Source: Caulobacterales bacterium (GTDB taxonomy: Bacteria; Pseudomonadota; Alphaproteobacteria; Caulobacterales; Caulobacteraceae). From it: a stretch of DNA of 64,000 nucleotides. The stretch covers positions 1 through 64,000 of the forward strand of contig JAEKKJ010000010.1 in NCBI GenBank assembly GCA_019510435.1. Direction: 5' to 3'. Of this stretch, positions 8,480 through 17,721 are shown in pieces. The notes below the pieces were generated by a model. The model was not told where the DNA came from and did no database searches. It saw nothing but the letters and a program-made list of their open reading frames with translations. The translations under genes and the position numbers were made by a program. Position 1 is the first letter of the stretch; the number at the start of each line of letters is the position of its first letter.

Positions 8480-9499
8480 ATGAAGCCAGCGCCGTCGGCC
8501 ATCCGCCGCCCCACGATCAAGGAGGTCGCGAAGCTGGCCGGCGTCTCCTTCAAGACCGTGGCGCGCGTCGTCAACCAGGAGCCGAGCGTCAAGCCAGAGA
8601 TGCGCGAGGCCGTGCTCCGGGCCATGAAGATGCTCAACTACAGCCCCAATATCTCGGCCCGCCAGCTGCGCAGCGACCGCTCGTTCCTGATCGCGATGCT
8701 GTTCGACATCGCGGTCGACTATCTCGCCCGGGCGCAGGCCGGCGCCATCGCGCGCTGCCGGGCCGCCGGCTACCACCTGATCGTGGAGGAGGCGCGCCGC
8801 GGCGCGGAGGTCGAGGTGGCCGAGCGGCTCAAGGCCCTCAAGGTGGACGGGGTGATCCTGACCCCGCCCGTCTCGCAGCGGGAGACCCTGCGCGAGGCGC
8901 TGCGCGAACGGGGCCTGCGCTACGTGCTCATCTCACCCGAGGAGGGCGAGCACGCAGCGCCCAGCGTCTCGATGGACGACCGCCGGGCGGCGCAGGAGAT
9001 GACCGAGCACCTCATCGGCCTCGGCCACCGCGACATCGCCTTCATCTCCGGGGGCGAACGGCGAGCCTCGCGGGAGCGGCGGGCCGGCTACCTGGCGGCG
9101 CTGGAGACGGCCCGGATCGCGCCGCGGCCCGAGCTGCAGGCGGTTGGGGATTTCCTGTTCCGCTCCGGCGAGAGCGCCGCGCGGGAGCTGCTGAAGCTGC
9201 CGCGCCGGCCGACGGCGATCTTCGCGGCGAACGACGGCATGGCCCTGGGCGCCATGGTGGCGGCGGCGCGGCTCGGCGTGTCGGTGCCGCAGGAGCTCTC
9301 GGTCGCCGGGTTCGACGACAGCCCGACGGCCCAGGTGGTCTGGCCGCAGCTCACCACCATCCGCCAGCCGCTGGCCGACATGAGCGCCGCGGCCGTCGAC
9401 CTCCTGCTGCAGCGCGAGGAGCCCGAATCACCGGCCTCGGTGCTGCTCGATTTCCAGCTGGTGAAACGCGATTCCGTGGGCCCGGTCCCTGCCGCCTAG
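8480..9499 (+). CDS. LacI-family transcriptional regulator 1
   Basis: Repressor-type protein with an N-terminal HTH (TIKEVAKLAGVSFKTVARVV) followed by a hinge with the minor-groove Leu (ISARQLRS), then a periplasmic-binding-protein-like effector domain (SVAGFDDSP, PQLTTIRQP). ATG 8480 is preferred over ATG 8474 because AAAGGG then lies at a usable distance; the protein is 339 residues. The recognition helix reads VSFKTVARVV, close to that of regulator 2. It is divergent from sulfatase 1 and probably autoregulated through operator A. The effector is likely a sugar or a related small product (family knowledge), not identifiable here. Confidence 0.93.
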   Translation: MKPAPSAIRRPTIKEVAKLAGVSFKTVARVVNQEPSVKPEMREAVLRAMKMLNYSPNISARQLRSDRSFLIAMLFDIAVDYLARAQAGAIARCRAAGYHLIVEEARRGAEVEVAERLKALKVDGVILTPPVSQRETLREALRERGLRYVLISPEEGEHAAPSVSMDDRRAAQEMTEHLIGLGHRDIAFISGGERRASRERRAGYLAALETARIAPRPELQAVGDFLFRSGESAARELLKLPRRPTAIFAANDGMALGAMVAAARLGVSVPQELSVAGFDDSPTAQVVWPQLTTIRQPLADMSAAAVDLLLQREEPESPASVLLDFQLVKRDSVGPVPAA

Positions 9500-9508
9500 C
9501 CACAAGTG

Positions 9509-9520
9509 GGCAACGTTGTC
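9509..9520. promoter_or_regulatory. LacI-type operator B (between convergent regulators)
   Basis: GGCAACGTTGTC, 12 bases with the intact core CAACGTTG and one arm mismatch. It lies 9 bp after the stop of regulator 1 and 31 bp from the stop of convergent regulator 2, an unusual place for a primary operator. It could be an auxiliary site for DNA looping. Confidence 0.55.
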
Positions 9521-9551
9521 GCGCCGGCCGCAGGCGTGGCGGTGGTTGCGA

Positions 9552-10604
9552 TCAGAGCCCGGCGGCCAGGTCCACGATCGGCGGTGGGCCGGTCGATCCG
9601 CGGACCACCAGCTCGAAGTCGAACAGCTGCGGCTCGGAGCGCCCCGGTCCATGGCCGTCGATCAGCATGTTCACTGCGCCCGCCGTCATCTCGGCCACGG
9701 GCTGGCGGATCGTGGTCAGCGGCGGCCAGACCGCCTCGGCGCCCGGAGAATCGTCGAAGCCGGCTACGGAGAGGTCGTCCGGGATCCGCAGGCCCAGCCG
9801 GTGGGCCATGGCGATCGCGCCCAGGGCCATGTCGTCGTTGCTGGCGAAGATCGCGGTCGGGCGGGGCCCTCGCGACAGCAGGCGCCGGGCGCCCTCCGAT
9901 CCCGAGCGGAAGGAGAAGTCGCCCTGCCAGGTGTCCCGCGGCCCGAGGATCAGCCCCGCCGCCGCCAGCGCATTCGCAAAGCCGCGCCAGCGGATCTCGG
10001 CGGCGGCATGATCGGGATGGCCCTTGATGAAGCCGAAGCGACGATGGCCCAGCGCCAGCAGGCGCCGCGCCATCTCCTGGGCGGCCCGGCCGTCGTCCAT
10101 GCAGACATAGGGGCCGCGCCCGAGCTCGCGCGCCGGCGCGATGCGCACATGGGGCACGGCCAGGGCGTCCAGCAGATCCAGCACCTCCCCGCGGTCGCAC
10201 ACCGGCGGGGAGAGCACCACGCCGTCCATTCGGACCGCGGCGAGCGATTGGCGCAGCTGGTTCTGGACCTCGACGCTGGAGCCCGCGAGCTGCTCGATCA
10301 CCAGGTGGTAGCCCGCCGCGCGACAGGCGCGCAGGGCGCCCGACTGCATCTGGCTGACATAGCCGGCGCTGGGATTGTCGAAATAGAGCCCGACCAGATA
10401 GGCCCGCGAGCCGGCCAGGGTCCGCGCGGCGATGTTCGGGCGATAGTTGAGGACCTGGATTGCACGGTCGACCCGCGCGCGCGTCCCCGCGCTCACGTGT
10501 GGTTCGCGGTTCACCACCCGCGAGACGGTCTTGATCGACACGCCGGCCAGCTGGGCGACATCGTGGATCGTCGCCAGCGGCGGCCGGTTCCGGAGGCCGC
10601 TCAC
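9552..10604 (-). CDS. LacI-family transcriptional regulator 2
   Basis: Second LacI-type regulator, 350 residues from the inferred GTG at 10604 (VSGLRNRPPLATIHDVAQLA). The open frame extends to 10925, but that extension runs through operator C and has no family similarity. The HTH is TIHDVAQLAGVSIKTVSRVV, the hinge Leu is in IAARTLAGS, and the effector domain carries SVAGFDDSP and PPLTTIRQP. No strong ribosome-binding site is visible at 10604, so the exact start is uncertain. Operator C lies about 165 bp upstream, suggesting autoregulation. It is convergent with regulator 1 and its recognition helix is very similar, so both may bind the same operator family. Confidence 0.9.
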   Translation of the reverse strand: MSGLRNRPPLATIHDVAQLAGVSIKTVSRVVNREPHVSAGTRARVDRAIQVLNYRPNIAARTLAGSRAYLVGLYFDNPSAGYVSQMQSGALRACRAAGYHLVIEQLAGSSVEVQNQLRQSLAAVRMDGVVLSPPVCDRGEVLDLLDALAVPHVRIAPARELGRGPYVCMDDGRAAQEMARRLLALGHRRFGFIKGHPDHAAAEIRWRGFANALAAAGLILGPRDTWQGDFSFRSGSEGARRLLSRGPRPTAIFASNDDMALGAIAMAHRLGLRIPDDLSVAGFDDSPGAEAVWPPLTTIRQPVAEMTAGAVNMLIDGHGPGRSEPQLFDFELVVRGSTGPPPIVDLAAGL

Positions 10605-10769
10605 GGACGGGCCAGACCAGGTCGTCGTCCCCTCGCGGATCGGCCGCGTGCGCTGGCCAGGCCTTTCCAGCTGGCCAGCGCACCGGCCGCGGGCGCGCCA
10701 GGTCCGGCGGCATGTCGGGCCCAACCTCCTGACTTCGACGCGCGCCGACGACTCAATCTCGCTCCCTAT

Positions 10770-10787
10770 ATAGACAACGTTGTCTAT
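10770..10787. promoter_or_regulatory. LacI-type operator C
   Basis: ATAGACAACGTTGTCTAT is a perfect 18-bp palindrome, the best copy in the window. Read on the minus strand it runs into TATATA, a possible -10 element for regulator 2. It is also 138 bp upstream of the FGE gene on the plus strand. Confidence 0.8.
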
Positions 10788-10853
10788 CCAGCTTGGCCGT
10801 TGTATTTCTGGCCTGTCAAGCGCCTGGTCGACGGCGCACCGCCCGATGCCGGA

Positions 10854-10867
10854 TGACAACGTTGACG
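10854..10867. promoter_or_regulatory. LacI-type operator D
   Basis: TGACAACGTTGACG keeps the CAACGTTG core with one arm mismatch. It is centred about 64 bp upstream of the FGE start, and its centre is 82 bp from that of operator C, so C and D could act as a pair. Confidence 0.65.
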
Positions 10868-10924
10868 GCTGCGACGGAATAGCCGCATGAAACCTGCGGC
10901 CCGCCCGCCTAGACTGAGCCCGCA

Positions 10925-11863
10925 ATGGAAAGCCTGACGATCAGCCCCGAACGAACCGCTGGCATGCGACGGCTGGAGGGCGGCGTGTTCCGGATGGGCT
11001 CGGACCGGTTCTATCCGGAGGAGCGCCCGGCCCGGCCGGTCAAGGTCGACGCGTTCTGGATTGACGAGGTCCCGGTCACGAACCGCCAGTTCGCGGACTT
11101 CGTGCAGGCGACCGGCTATCAGACCCTCGCCGAGATCCCGCCGGACCCCGCCGACTATCCCGGCCTGCCGAAGCGCATGCAGCGGGCCGGCTCGGCGGTG
11201 TTTTCGCCGCCGGCGCGGCCCGTGTCGCTCGACGACGCGACCCGGTGGTGGGAATTCCGCTTCGGCGCGAACTGGCGCCGGCCGCAGGGCGTCCACGGGC
11301 CGCGGGCGCAGGACGACCACCCGGTCGTGCACGTCGCCTATCCGGACGCGGAGGCCTACGCCGCCTGGGCGGGCAAGAGCCTGCCGACCGAAGCGGAGTG
11401 GGAGTTCGCTGCGCGCGGCGGGCTAGAGGACGCCGAGTTCGCCTGGGGCGACGAACTCGCGCCGCAGGGCCAGATGCTCGCGAACTACTGGCAGGGCGAG
11501 TTCCCGCGGCAGAACCTGAAGCTCGACGGCTGGGAGCGCACCTCGCCGGTCCGCGCCTTTCCGCCGAACGGCCACGGCCTCTACGACATGATCGGCAACG
11601 TCTGGGAATGGACCTGCGACTGGTACGGCGTGGCGGCGGCCTCCGGCCGAACCTGCTGCGCCCCACAGGCGCCGCGCGGGGCCACCCGCGAGGAGAGCTT
11701 CGACCCGCAGATGCCGCAGGTCGCCATCCCCCGCCGGGTGATCAAGGGCGGCTCGCACCTCTGCGCCGAGAACTACTGCCAGCGCTATCGCCCCGCCGCG
11801 CGCCACCCCCAGATGATCGACAGCTCCACCAGCCACATCGGCTTCCGCTGCGTGCTGCGCTGA
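10925..11863 (+). CDS. Formylglycine-generating enzyme (sulfatase-modifying factor)
   Basis: Aerobic, copper-dependent FGE that oxidises the Cys of C-x-P-x-R in nascent sulfatases to formylglycine. 312 residues, single FGE-sulfatase domain: GGVFRMGSDRFYPEERP, the middle block LPTEAEWEFAARGG, IGNVWEWTCDW, then GGSHLCAENYC with the two catalytic cysteines Cys280 and Cys285 spaced as Cys336/Cys341 of human SUMF1, and HIGFRC at the end. Both cysteines mark a true FGE rather than an EgtB- or NirV-type relative. No signal peptide is seen, consistent with cytosolic modification before export. It sits among four sulfatases and downstream of operators C/D; its 3' end faces that of sulfatase 2, three bases apart. 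Confidence 0.93.
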   Translation: MESLTISPERTAGMRRLEGGVFRMGSDRFYPEERPARPVKVDAFWIDEVPVTNRQFADFVQATGYQTLAEIPPDPADYPGLPKRMQRAGSAVFSPPARPVSLDDATRWWEFRFGANWRRPQGVHGPRAQDDHPVVHVAYPDAEAYAAWAGKSLPTEAEWEFAARGGLEDAEFAWGDELAPQGQMLANYWQGEFPRQNLKLDGWERTSPVRAFPPNGHGLYDMIGNVWEWTCDWYGVAAASGRTCCAPQAPRGATREESFDPQMPQVAIPRRVIKGGSHLCAENYCQRYRPAARHPQMIDSSTSHIGFRCVLR

Positions 11864-11866
11864 GCC

Positions 11867-13360
11867 CTATTCGACCGCGCCCTCGCTGAACCTGCAGCCG
11901 GCGCGGACGGACGGCAGCTTGGGATCGAGCGACGGCTTGCCGATGCACATGGGATAGCGGTCCTGGTCCAGGGGACCATCGTGCATGGCGTCGAGCACGT
12001 GCTGGAACGCCGCGCGCCGGGCCGCGGCGGCCGAGTGCGGCGGGGCGGACTCCACCGGCGTCTCGGTGGCGCGGACGCCGTCGATCGCCACGAACCGGCC
12101 GTCGCCGTAGAGCTTCCACTTGTCGTCGAACACCAGGCGGGCGGGCGTCTGGATCCAGACCGGCGCGTAATGCATGAAGATCCAGTCGCGCGCCGCCGCC
12201 GTCTCGCCGCGCATGACCGGCGCCTGGTCCACCCCGTCGATGCCGCCAGCCGCCACCGGAGCGCCGGCGAAGTCCGCCAGGGTGGGCAGCATGTCCATCA
12301 GGTCGAACAGTCCGGCGCGGGTCTCGCCGGCCGGCAGCTGGCCCGGCCAGCGGGCGATGAGCGGGACGTGTGTGCCGGCGAACGTCGCCTGCCCCTTGCC
12401 GCCGCGCACCGGATAGCCGTTCTGGTAGCTCAGGATCTGCTTGGCCGTGCCGTTGTCGCCGGTGAAGATCACGATCGTATTCTTGTCCAGGCCCAGCGCC
12501 TTGAGCTGGTCCGTCACCTGGCCGACCAGCTTGTCCATGTAGGTGACCATGCCGGCGAAGCGGGTCTTGTCGTCCTTGGCGCCTGGGCTGTCGGGCGTCG
12601 GCACGAAGGGCGGGTGCGTCAGGACCATCGGGTAGTAGAGGAAGAACGGCTCGTCCTTGTGGCGCTGGATGAAATCGAGCGCGAAGCCCGCCTGGACGTC
12701 GGGGCCGAAGCCGGACTCGTTGATGCGGTTCTGGCCGTTGGTGGAGAGGGTCGGGCCCCAGTAGCGCGAGCCCTTGGCGTCCAGCGCCTTCTCCTGCCAC
12801 AGCAGCGACTCGTCGAAGCCCGCCGGCTGCGGCGAGGCGCCCACCCGGCCGTCGAAGCCGTTCCCGGAGAGCTGCCACTTGCCCACGATGCCGGTGGCGT
12901 AGCCGGCGTCCTTGAGCACATTGCCGATCGTGCGCTCCTTCGGATCGAGATAGCCGAACGCCTTGTAGTTCTTCGCGCTTTCGCGGCCGGTCATCAGGCG
13001 CACCCGCGTGGGCGTGCAGAGGGGCATGGCGTGGGCGTTGGTGAACAGCACCCCCTGGCGCGCCAGTTCGTCGATCCGCGGGGTGAAGTACTCGCCGCCA
13101 TAGGCGTTGATCGCCTCGGCTCCCAGGTCGTCGGCTAGGATCAGCACGATGTTCGGCCGCGCGCCCGCCGCCGCCGGCGCAGCGCCCCGCGTGGCCGGCT
13201 GGGCCCGGGCTGGGGGCGGGAGGGCCGCTGCGGCCAGGATGGCGCAGCAGGCGCCGGTCGCCAGACGCAAGGCCAGGCCCAGCCGACTTGGCCCGCGCCC
13301 AGGGGACCCGTCACTGCGGCGGCCGGCATTCAGGCCTGGGGTTGCTCTCTGCACGTTCAT
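11867..13360 (-). CDS. Secreted S1-family sulfatase (sulfatase 2)
   Basis: S1 sulfatase, 497 residues from ATG 13360. The AGGAGG element is only one or two bases from this ATG, so the GTG six bases downstream (13354) may be the real start. Signal-peptide-like segment at about residues 27-53, ending ARAQP. Metal ligands LADDLG (77-78), nucleophile Cys115 in CTPTRVRLMTG (a C-x-P-T-R variant accepted by FGE), GKWQLSG, and FTGDNGTA for the second metal site. The long C-terminus ends with a small Cys-containing segment (MCIGKP, AGCRF). It is divergent from the TonB receptor across a 437-bp control region holding four operator copies. Confidence 0.92.
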   Translation of the reverse strand: MNVQRATPGLNAGRRSDGSPGRGPSRLGLALRLATGACCAILAAAALPPPARAQPATRGAAPAAAGARPNIVLILADDLGAEAINAYGGEYFTPRIDELARQGVLFTNAHAMPLCTPTRVRLMTGRESAKNYKAFGYLDPKERTIGNVLKDAGYATGIVGKWQLSGNGFDGRVGASPQPAGFDESLLWQEKALDAKGSRYWGPTLSTNGQNRINESGFGPDVQAGFALDFIQRHKDEPFFLYYPMVLTHPPFVPTPDSPGAKDDKTRFAGMVTYMDKLVGQVTDQLKALGLDKNTIVIFTGDNGTAKQILSYQNGYPVRGGKGQATFAGTHVPLIARWPGQLPAGETRAGLFDLMDMLPTLADFAGAPVAAGGIDGVDQAPVMRGETAAARDWIFMHYAPVWIQTPARLVFDDKWKLYGDGRFVAIDGVRATETPVESAPPHSAAAARRAAFQHVLDAMHDGPLDQDRYPMCIGKPSLDPKLPSVRAGCRFSEGAVE

Positions 13361-13390
13361 TCCTCCTGCCACCTGGCCGTGGGCCAGGAA

Positions 13391-13404
13391 TGACAACGGT
13401 GTCG
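13391..13404. promoter_or_regulatory. LacI-type operator E
   Basis: TGACAACGGTGTCG, one substitution (G for T) away from the GACAACGTTGTC palindrome. It is 31 bp upstream of the sulfatase 2 ATG, near the expected transcript start. Confidence 0.6.
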
Positions 13405-13459
13405 TATGACGGCGGCGATCCGCGTCGCATTCCCTAAAGCACGTCAAGATCGCATCAGA

Positions 13460-13474
13460 TTGACAACGTTGTAT
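13460..13474. promoter_or_regulatory. LacI-type operator F with overlapping -35
   Basis: TTGACAACGTTGTAT contains the perfect 10-bp core (13463-13472). On the plus strand a perfect TTGACA (13460-13465) is followed after 18 bases by GATGAT (13484-13489), a possible promoter toward the TonB receptor with a long leader. The centre lies 70 bp from operator E. Confidence 0.65.
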
Positions 13475-13524
13475 CACTACACCGATGATGCGAAAAATTT
13501 CGACGCGGCAGCCTTGGCGGCCGC

Positions 13525-13556
13525 AAGAAAAACGGGCCGGGCGCTCGGCCCGGCCC
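13525..13556 (-). terminator. Intrinsic terminator on the minus strand inside the control region
   Basis: Read on the minus strand: GGGCCGGGC, a 5-nt loop, GCCCGGCCC (13556-13534), then GTTTTTCTT (13533-13525). This is a textbook intrinsic terminator, but no gene on this strand ends here. It lies between operators G/H and sulfatase 2, so it would end a short minus-strand RNA or attenuate a long sulfatase 2 leader. Confidence 0.7.
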
Positions 13557-13616
13557 AGGGTGGAGGAACGATCCGTCCAAGGCTGGCCACGGCGTTTTGG
13601 CGTTGCACGCGCGGAA

Positions 13617-13638
13617 TTGTCAACCAGTTGGATAGCGA
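13617..13638. promoter_or_regulatory. Candidate imperfect TetR-type site upstream of the TonB receptor
   Basis: TTGGATAGCGA (13628-13638) is identical over 11 bp to the right arm of the palindrome at 21849-21870. The left half here matches 6 of 11 positions. The site is 160 bp before the TonB receptor start, so the TetR regulator may act at both places. Confidence 0.4.
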
Positions 13639-13691
13639 AACGGCCTGCGGAGGGCCGAGTGGCCACTCGAAGGTCCCTGACGAAGCGAAAA

Positions 13692-13705
13692 TGACAACGT
13701 TGTAG
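13692..13705. promoter_or_regulatory. LacI-type operator G overlapping a -10 element
   Basis: TGACAACGTTGTAG with the perfect 10-bp core at 13694-13703. It runs directly into GATAAT (13705-13710), a good -10 candidate for the TonB receptor; the matching -35 is poor, as expected for a promoter needing activation or tight control. Confidence 0.7.
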
Positions 13706-13750
13706 ATAATCGATCCCGCTATCCGCCCGGTTGACGAGACCGACCCGGAA

Positions 13751-13764
13751 TGACAACGTTGTAC
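13751..13764. promoter_or_regulatory. LacI-type operator H
   Basis: TGACAACGTTGTAC with the perfect core at 13753-13762, centred 40 bp before the TonB receptor ATG and 59 bp from operator G. It would lie in the transcribed leader if transcription starts near operator G. Confidence 0.7.
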
Positions 13765-13797
13765 AAACAAGCCGAATGGCCTTGAGGGGGAGACGAC

Positions 13798-16212
<2,415 letters not shown>

Positions 16213-16273
16213 TCCCTGGAGCCTGTGAACGGCGCGGCCCGGTGTTGGGCCGCGCCGGCGTGGAGTAGAGCGC

Positions 16274-17713
16274 GTGCGAGCTGGACCGATCGCCACCCTG
16301 GTGGCCCCCGCCCTGCTGCTGGTGGCCCTGGCGCTGCTGTTCCTGCCGATGGCGGCCCTGGCGGCCCCGCGGCCCAACGTCGTCCTGATCATGGTGGACG
16401 ACCTGGGCTGGCCGGACGTCTCCACCTACGGGCTCAGGCGCGTCGCCACGCCCAACCTCGATCGGATCGCCGCCCAGGGCGTGGCGTTCTCGAACGCCTA
16501 TGTGGCCGGCCCCGTCTGTGCGGTCTCGCGCGCCGGCCTGCTCACCGGACGCAGCCCGCAGCGGTTCGGCTTCGAGTACAATCTGGATGACGTCCACAAC
16601 TTCGAGGATGGGCTGCCGGTCGATCAGCCGACCATCGCCGACCGGCTGCGAGGCCTCGGCTACCACACCGGGCTCGTGGGCAAGTGGCACCAGGGCTACA
16701 CCGCGCCCTACTATCCGATCCGCCGCGGCTTCGACGAGTTCTTCGGCTTCCTGGCGGGCGAAACGATCTATGTCGATCCGGCCACGCCGGGGATGGTGAC
16801 GACGCCCACCAAGGCCGACCGCCCCATCGGCGCGCGCAAGCCCCAGCAGGAGATCGTGGAGGGTCCCGACGGCCGGGTGGTGCGCAACTTCGACAAGTAC
16901 CTCACCGGCGAACTCACGGACCGCGCGGTGCAGTACATCGACGCCAACAGCAAGGCGCAGACGCCGTTCTTCCTCTACCTGGCCTACAACGCCCCGCACT
17001 GGCCGATGCAGGTCCCCAAGGCCTACTACGACCGCTTCAGCGACATCCAGGATCCGGTCCGGCGCACCTATGTGGCGATGATCGCGGCCATGGACGACGG
17101 CGTCGGCCGGGTGCTGGACGCGCTGCAGCGCGACGGCGTGGCCAAGGACACGCTGGTGATCTTCCTCAGCGACAACGGCTGCCCGATCCAGTTCGGCTTC
17201 TGCGACTGCGGCCATCCGCTGGGCGCCGGCAAGTTCACCCAGCTGGAGGGTGGCGTGCGCGTGCCCTTCATGATGTCGTGGCCGGGGGCCATCAAGCCGG
17301 CGGGGATCGTGGACACGCCCGTGTCATCGCTGGACATCGCGCCGACGATCCTGAAGGCGGCCGGCGCCGAGGTCGGCCCGCTGGGGCTGGATGGACGCGA
17401 TCTGTTGTCCGCTGGCGGGGGCGGCCGGACGCCTGACGAGCGCCCGCTGTTCTGGCGCCAGGATCCCGTCGCCTCGGTCCGCATGGGCCGCTGGAAGCTG
17501 TGGACATCCAAGGACGAGAAGGCCACGCGGCTCTACGACCTGACGACGGATCCCGGGGAGACCACGGACGTCTCGGCGCAGCATGCCGACGTGGTGCGCG
17601 CGCTGTCCGGCCGCCTCGCGCAGTGGGAGGCCGGCCTCGCCAAGCCGCGTTGGCCGGTCCACCGGGTCGCCGACGTCCAGGTGTGCGGGCGCGTCACCGA
17701 GTCCGTCTATTGA
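16274..17713 (+). CDS. Secreted S1-family sulfatase (sulfatase 3) with CAVSR active site
   Basis: S1 sulfatase, 479 residues, GTG start 61 bp after the TonB receptor. Signal peptide about 1-31 (long Leu-rich core, AALAAP). Metal ligands MVDDLG (42-43), GKWHQG, SDNGCP and the C-terminal LYDLTTDPGE are all present. The nucleophile motif is Cys82-Ala-Val-Ser-Arg: Val stands where FGE substrates normally have Pro (or Ala), although the rest (RAGLLTGR) is canonical. Either the local FGE tolerates Val or this enzyme is modified less efficiently. A Cys-rich patch (CPIQFGFCDCGHP) follows the second metal motif. Confidence 0.9.
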   Translation: MRAGPIATLVAPALLLVALALLFLPMAALAAPRPNVVLIMVDDLGWPDVSTYGLRRVATPNLDRIAAQGVAFSNAYVAGPVCAVSRAGLLTGRSPQRFGFEYNLDDVHNFEDGLPVDQPTIADRLRGLGYHTGLVGKWHQGYTAPYYPIRRGFDEFFGFLAGETIYVDPATPGMVTTPTKADRPIGARKPQQEIVEGPDGRVVRNFDKYLTGELTDRAVQYIDANSKAQTPFFLYLAYNAPHWPMQVPKAYYDRFSDIQDPVRRTYVAMIAAMDDGVGRVLDALQRDGVAKDTLVIFLSDNGCPIQFGFCDCGHPLGAGKFTQLEGGVRVPFMMSWPGAIKPAGIVDTPVSSLDIAPTILKAAGAEVGPLGLDGRDLLSAGGGGRTPDERPLFWRQDPVASVRMGRWKLWTSKDEKATRLYDLTTDPGETTDVSAQHADVVRALSGRLAQWEAGLAKPRWPVHRVADVQVCGRVTESVY

Positions 17714-17721
17714 GGCCGGAC

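Noticed and set aside
10605..10925. In-frame upstream extension of LacI regulator 2
   Set aside because: The extension reads through operator C and the promoter region and lacks any LacI similarity; the HTH begins right after the GTG at 10604.
13477..13770. 97-codon minus-strand frame in the sulfatase 2/TonB control region
   Set aside because: It overlaps three operators and a terminator, has no ribosome-binding site of note and no recognisable protein features.
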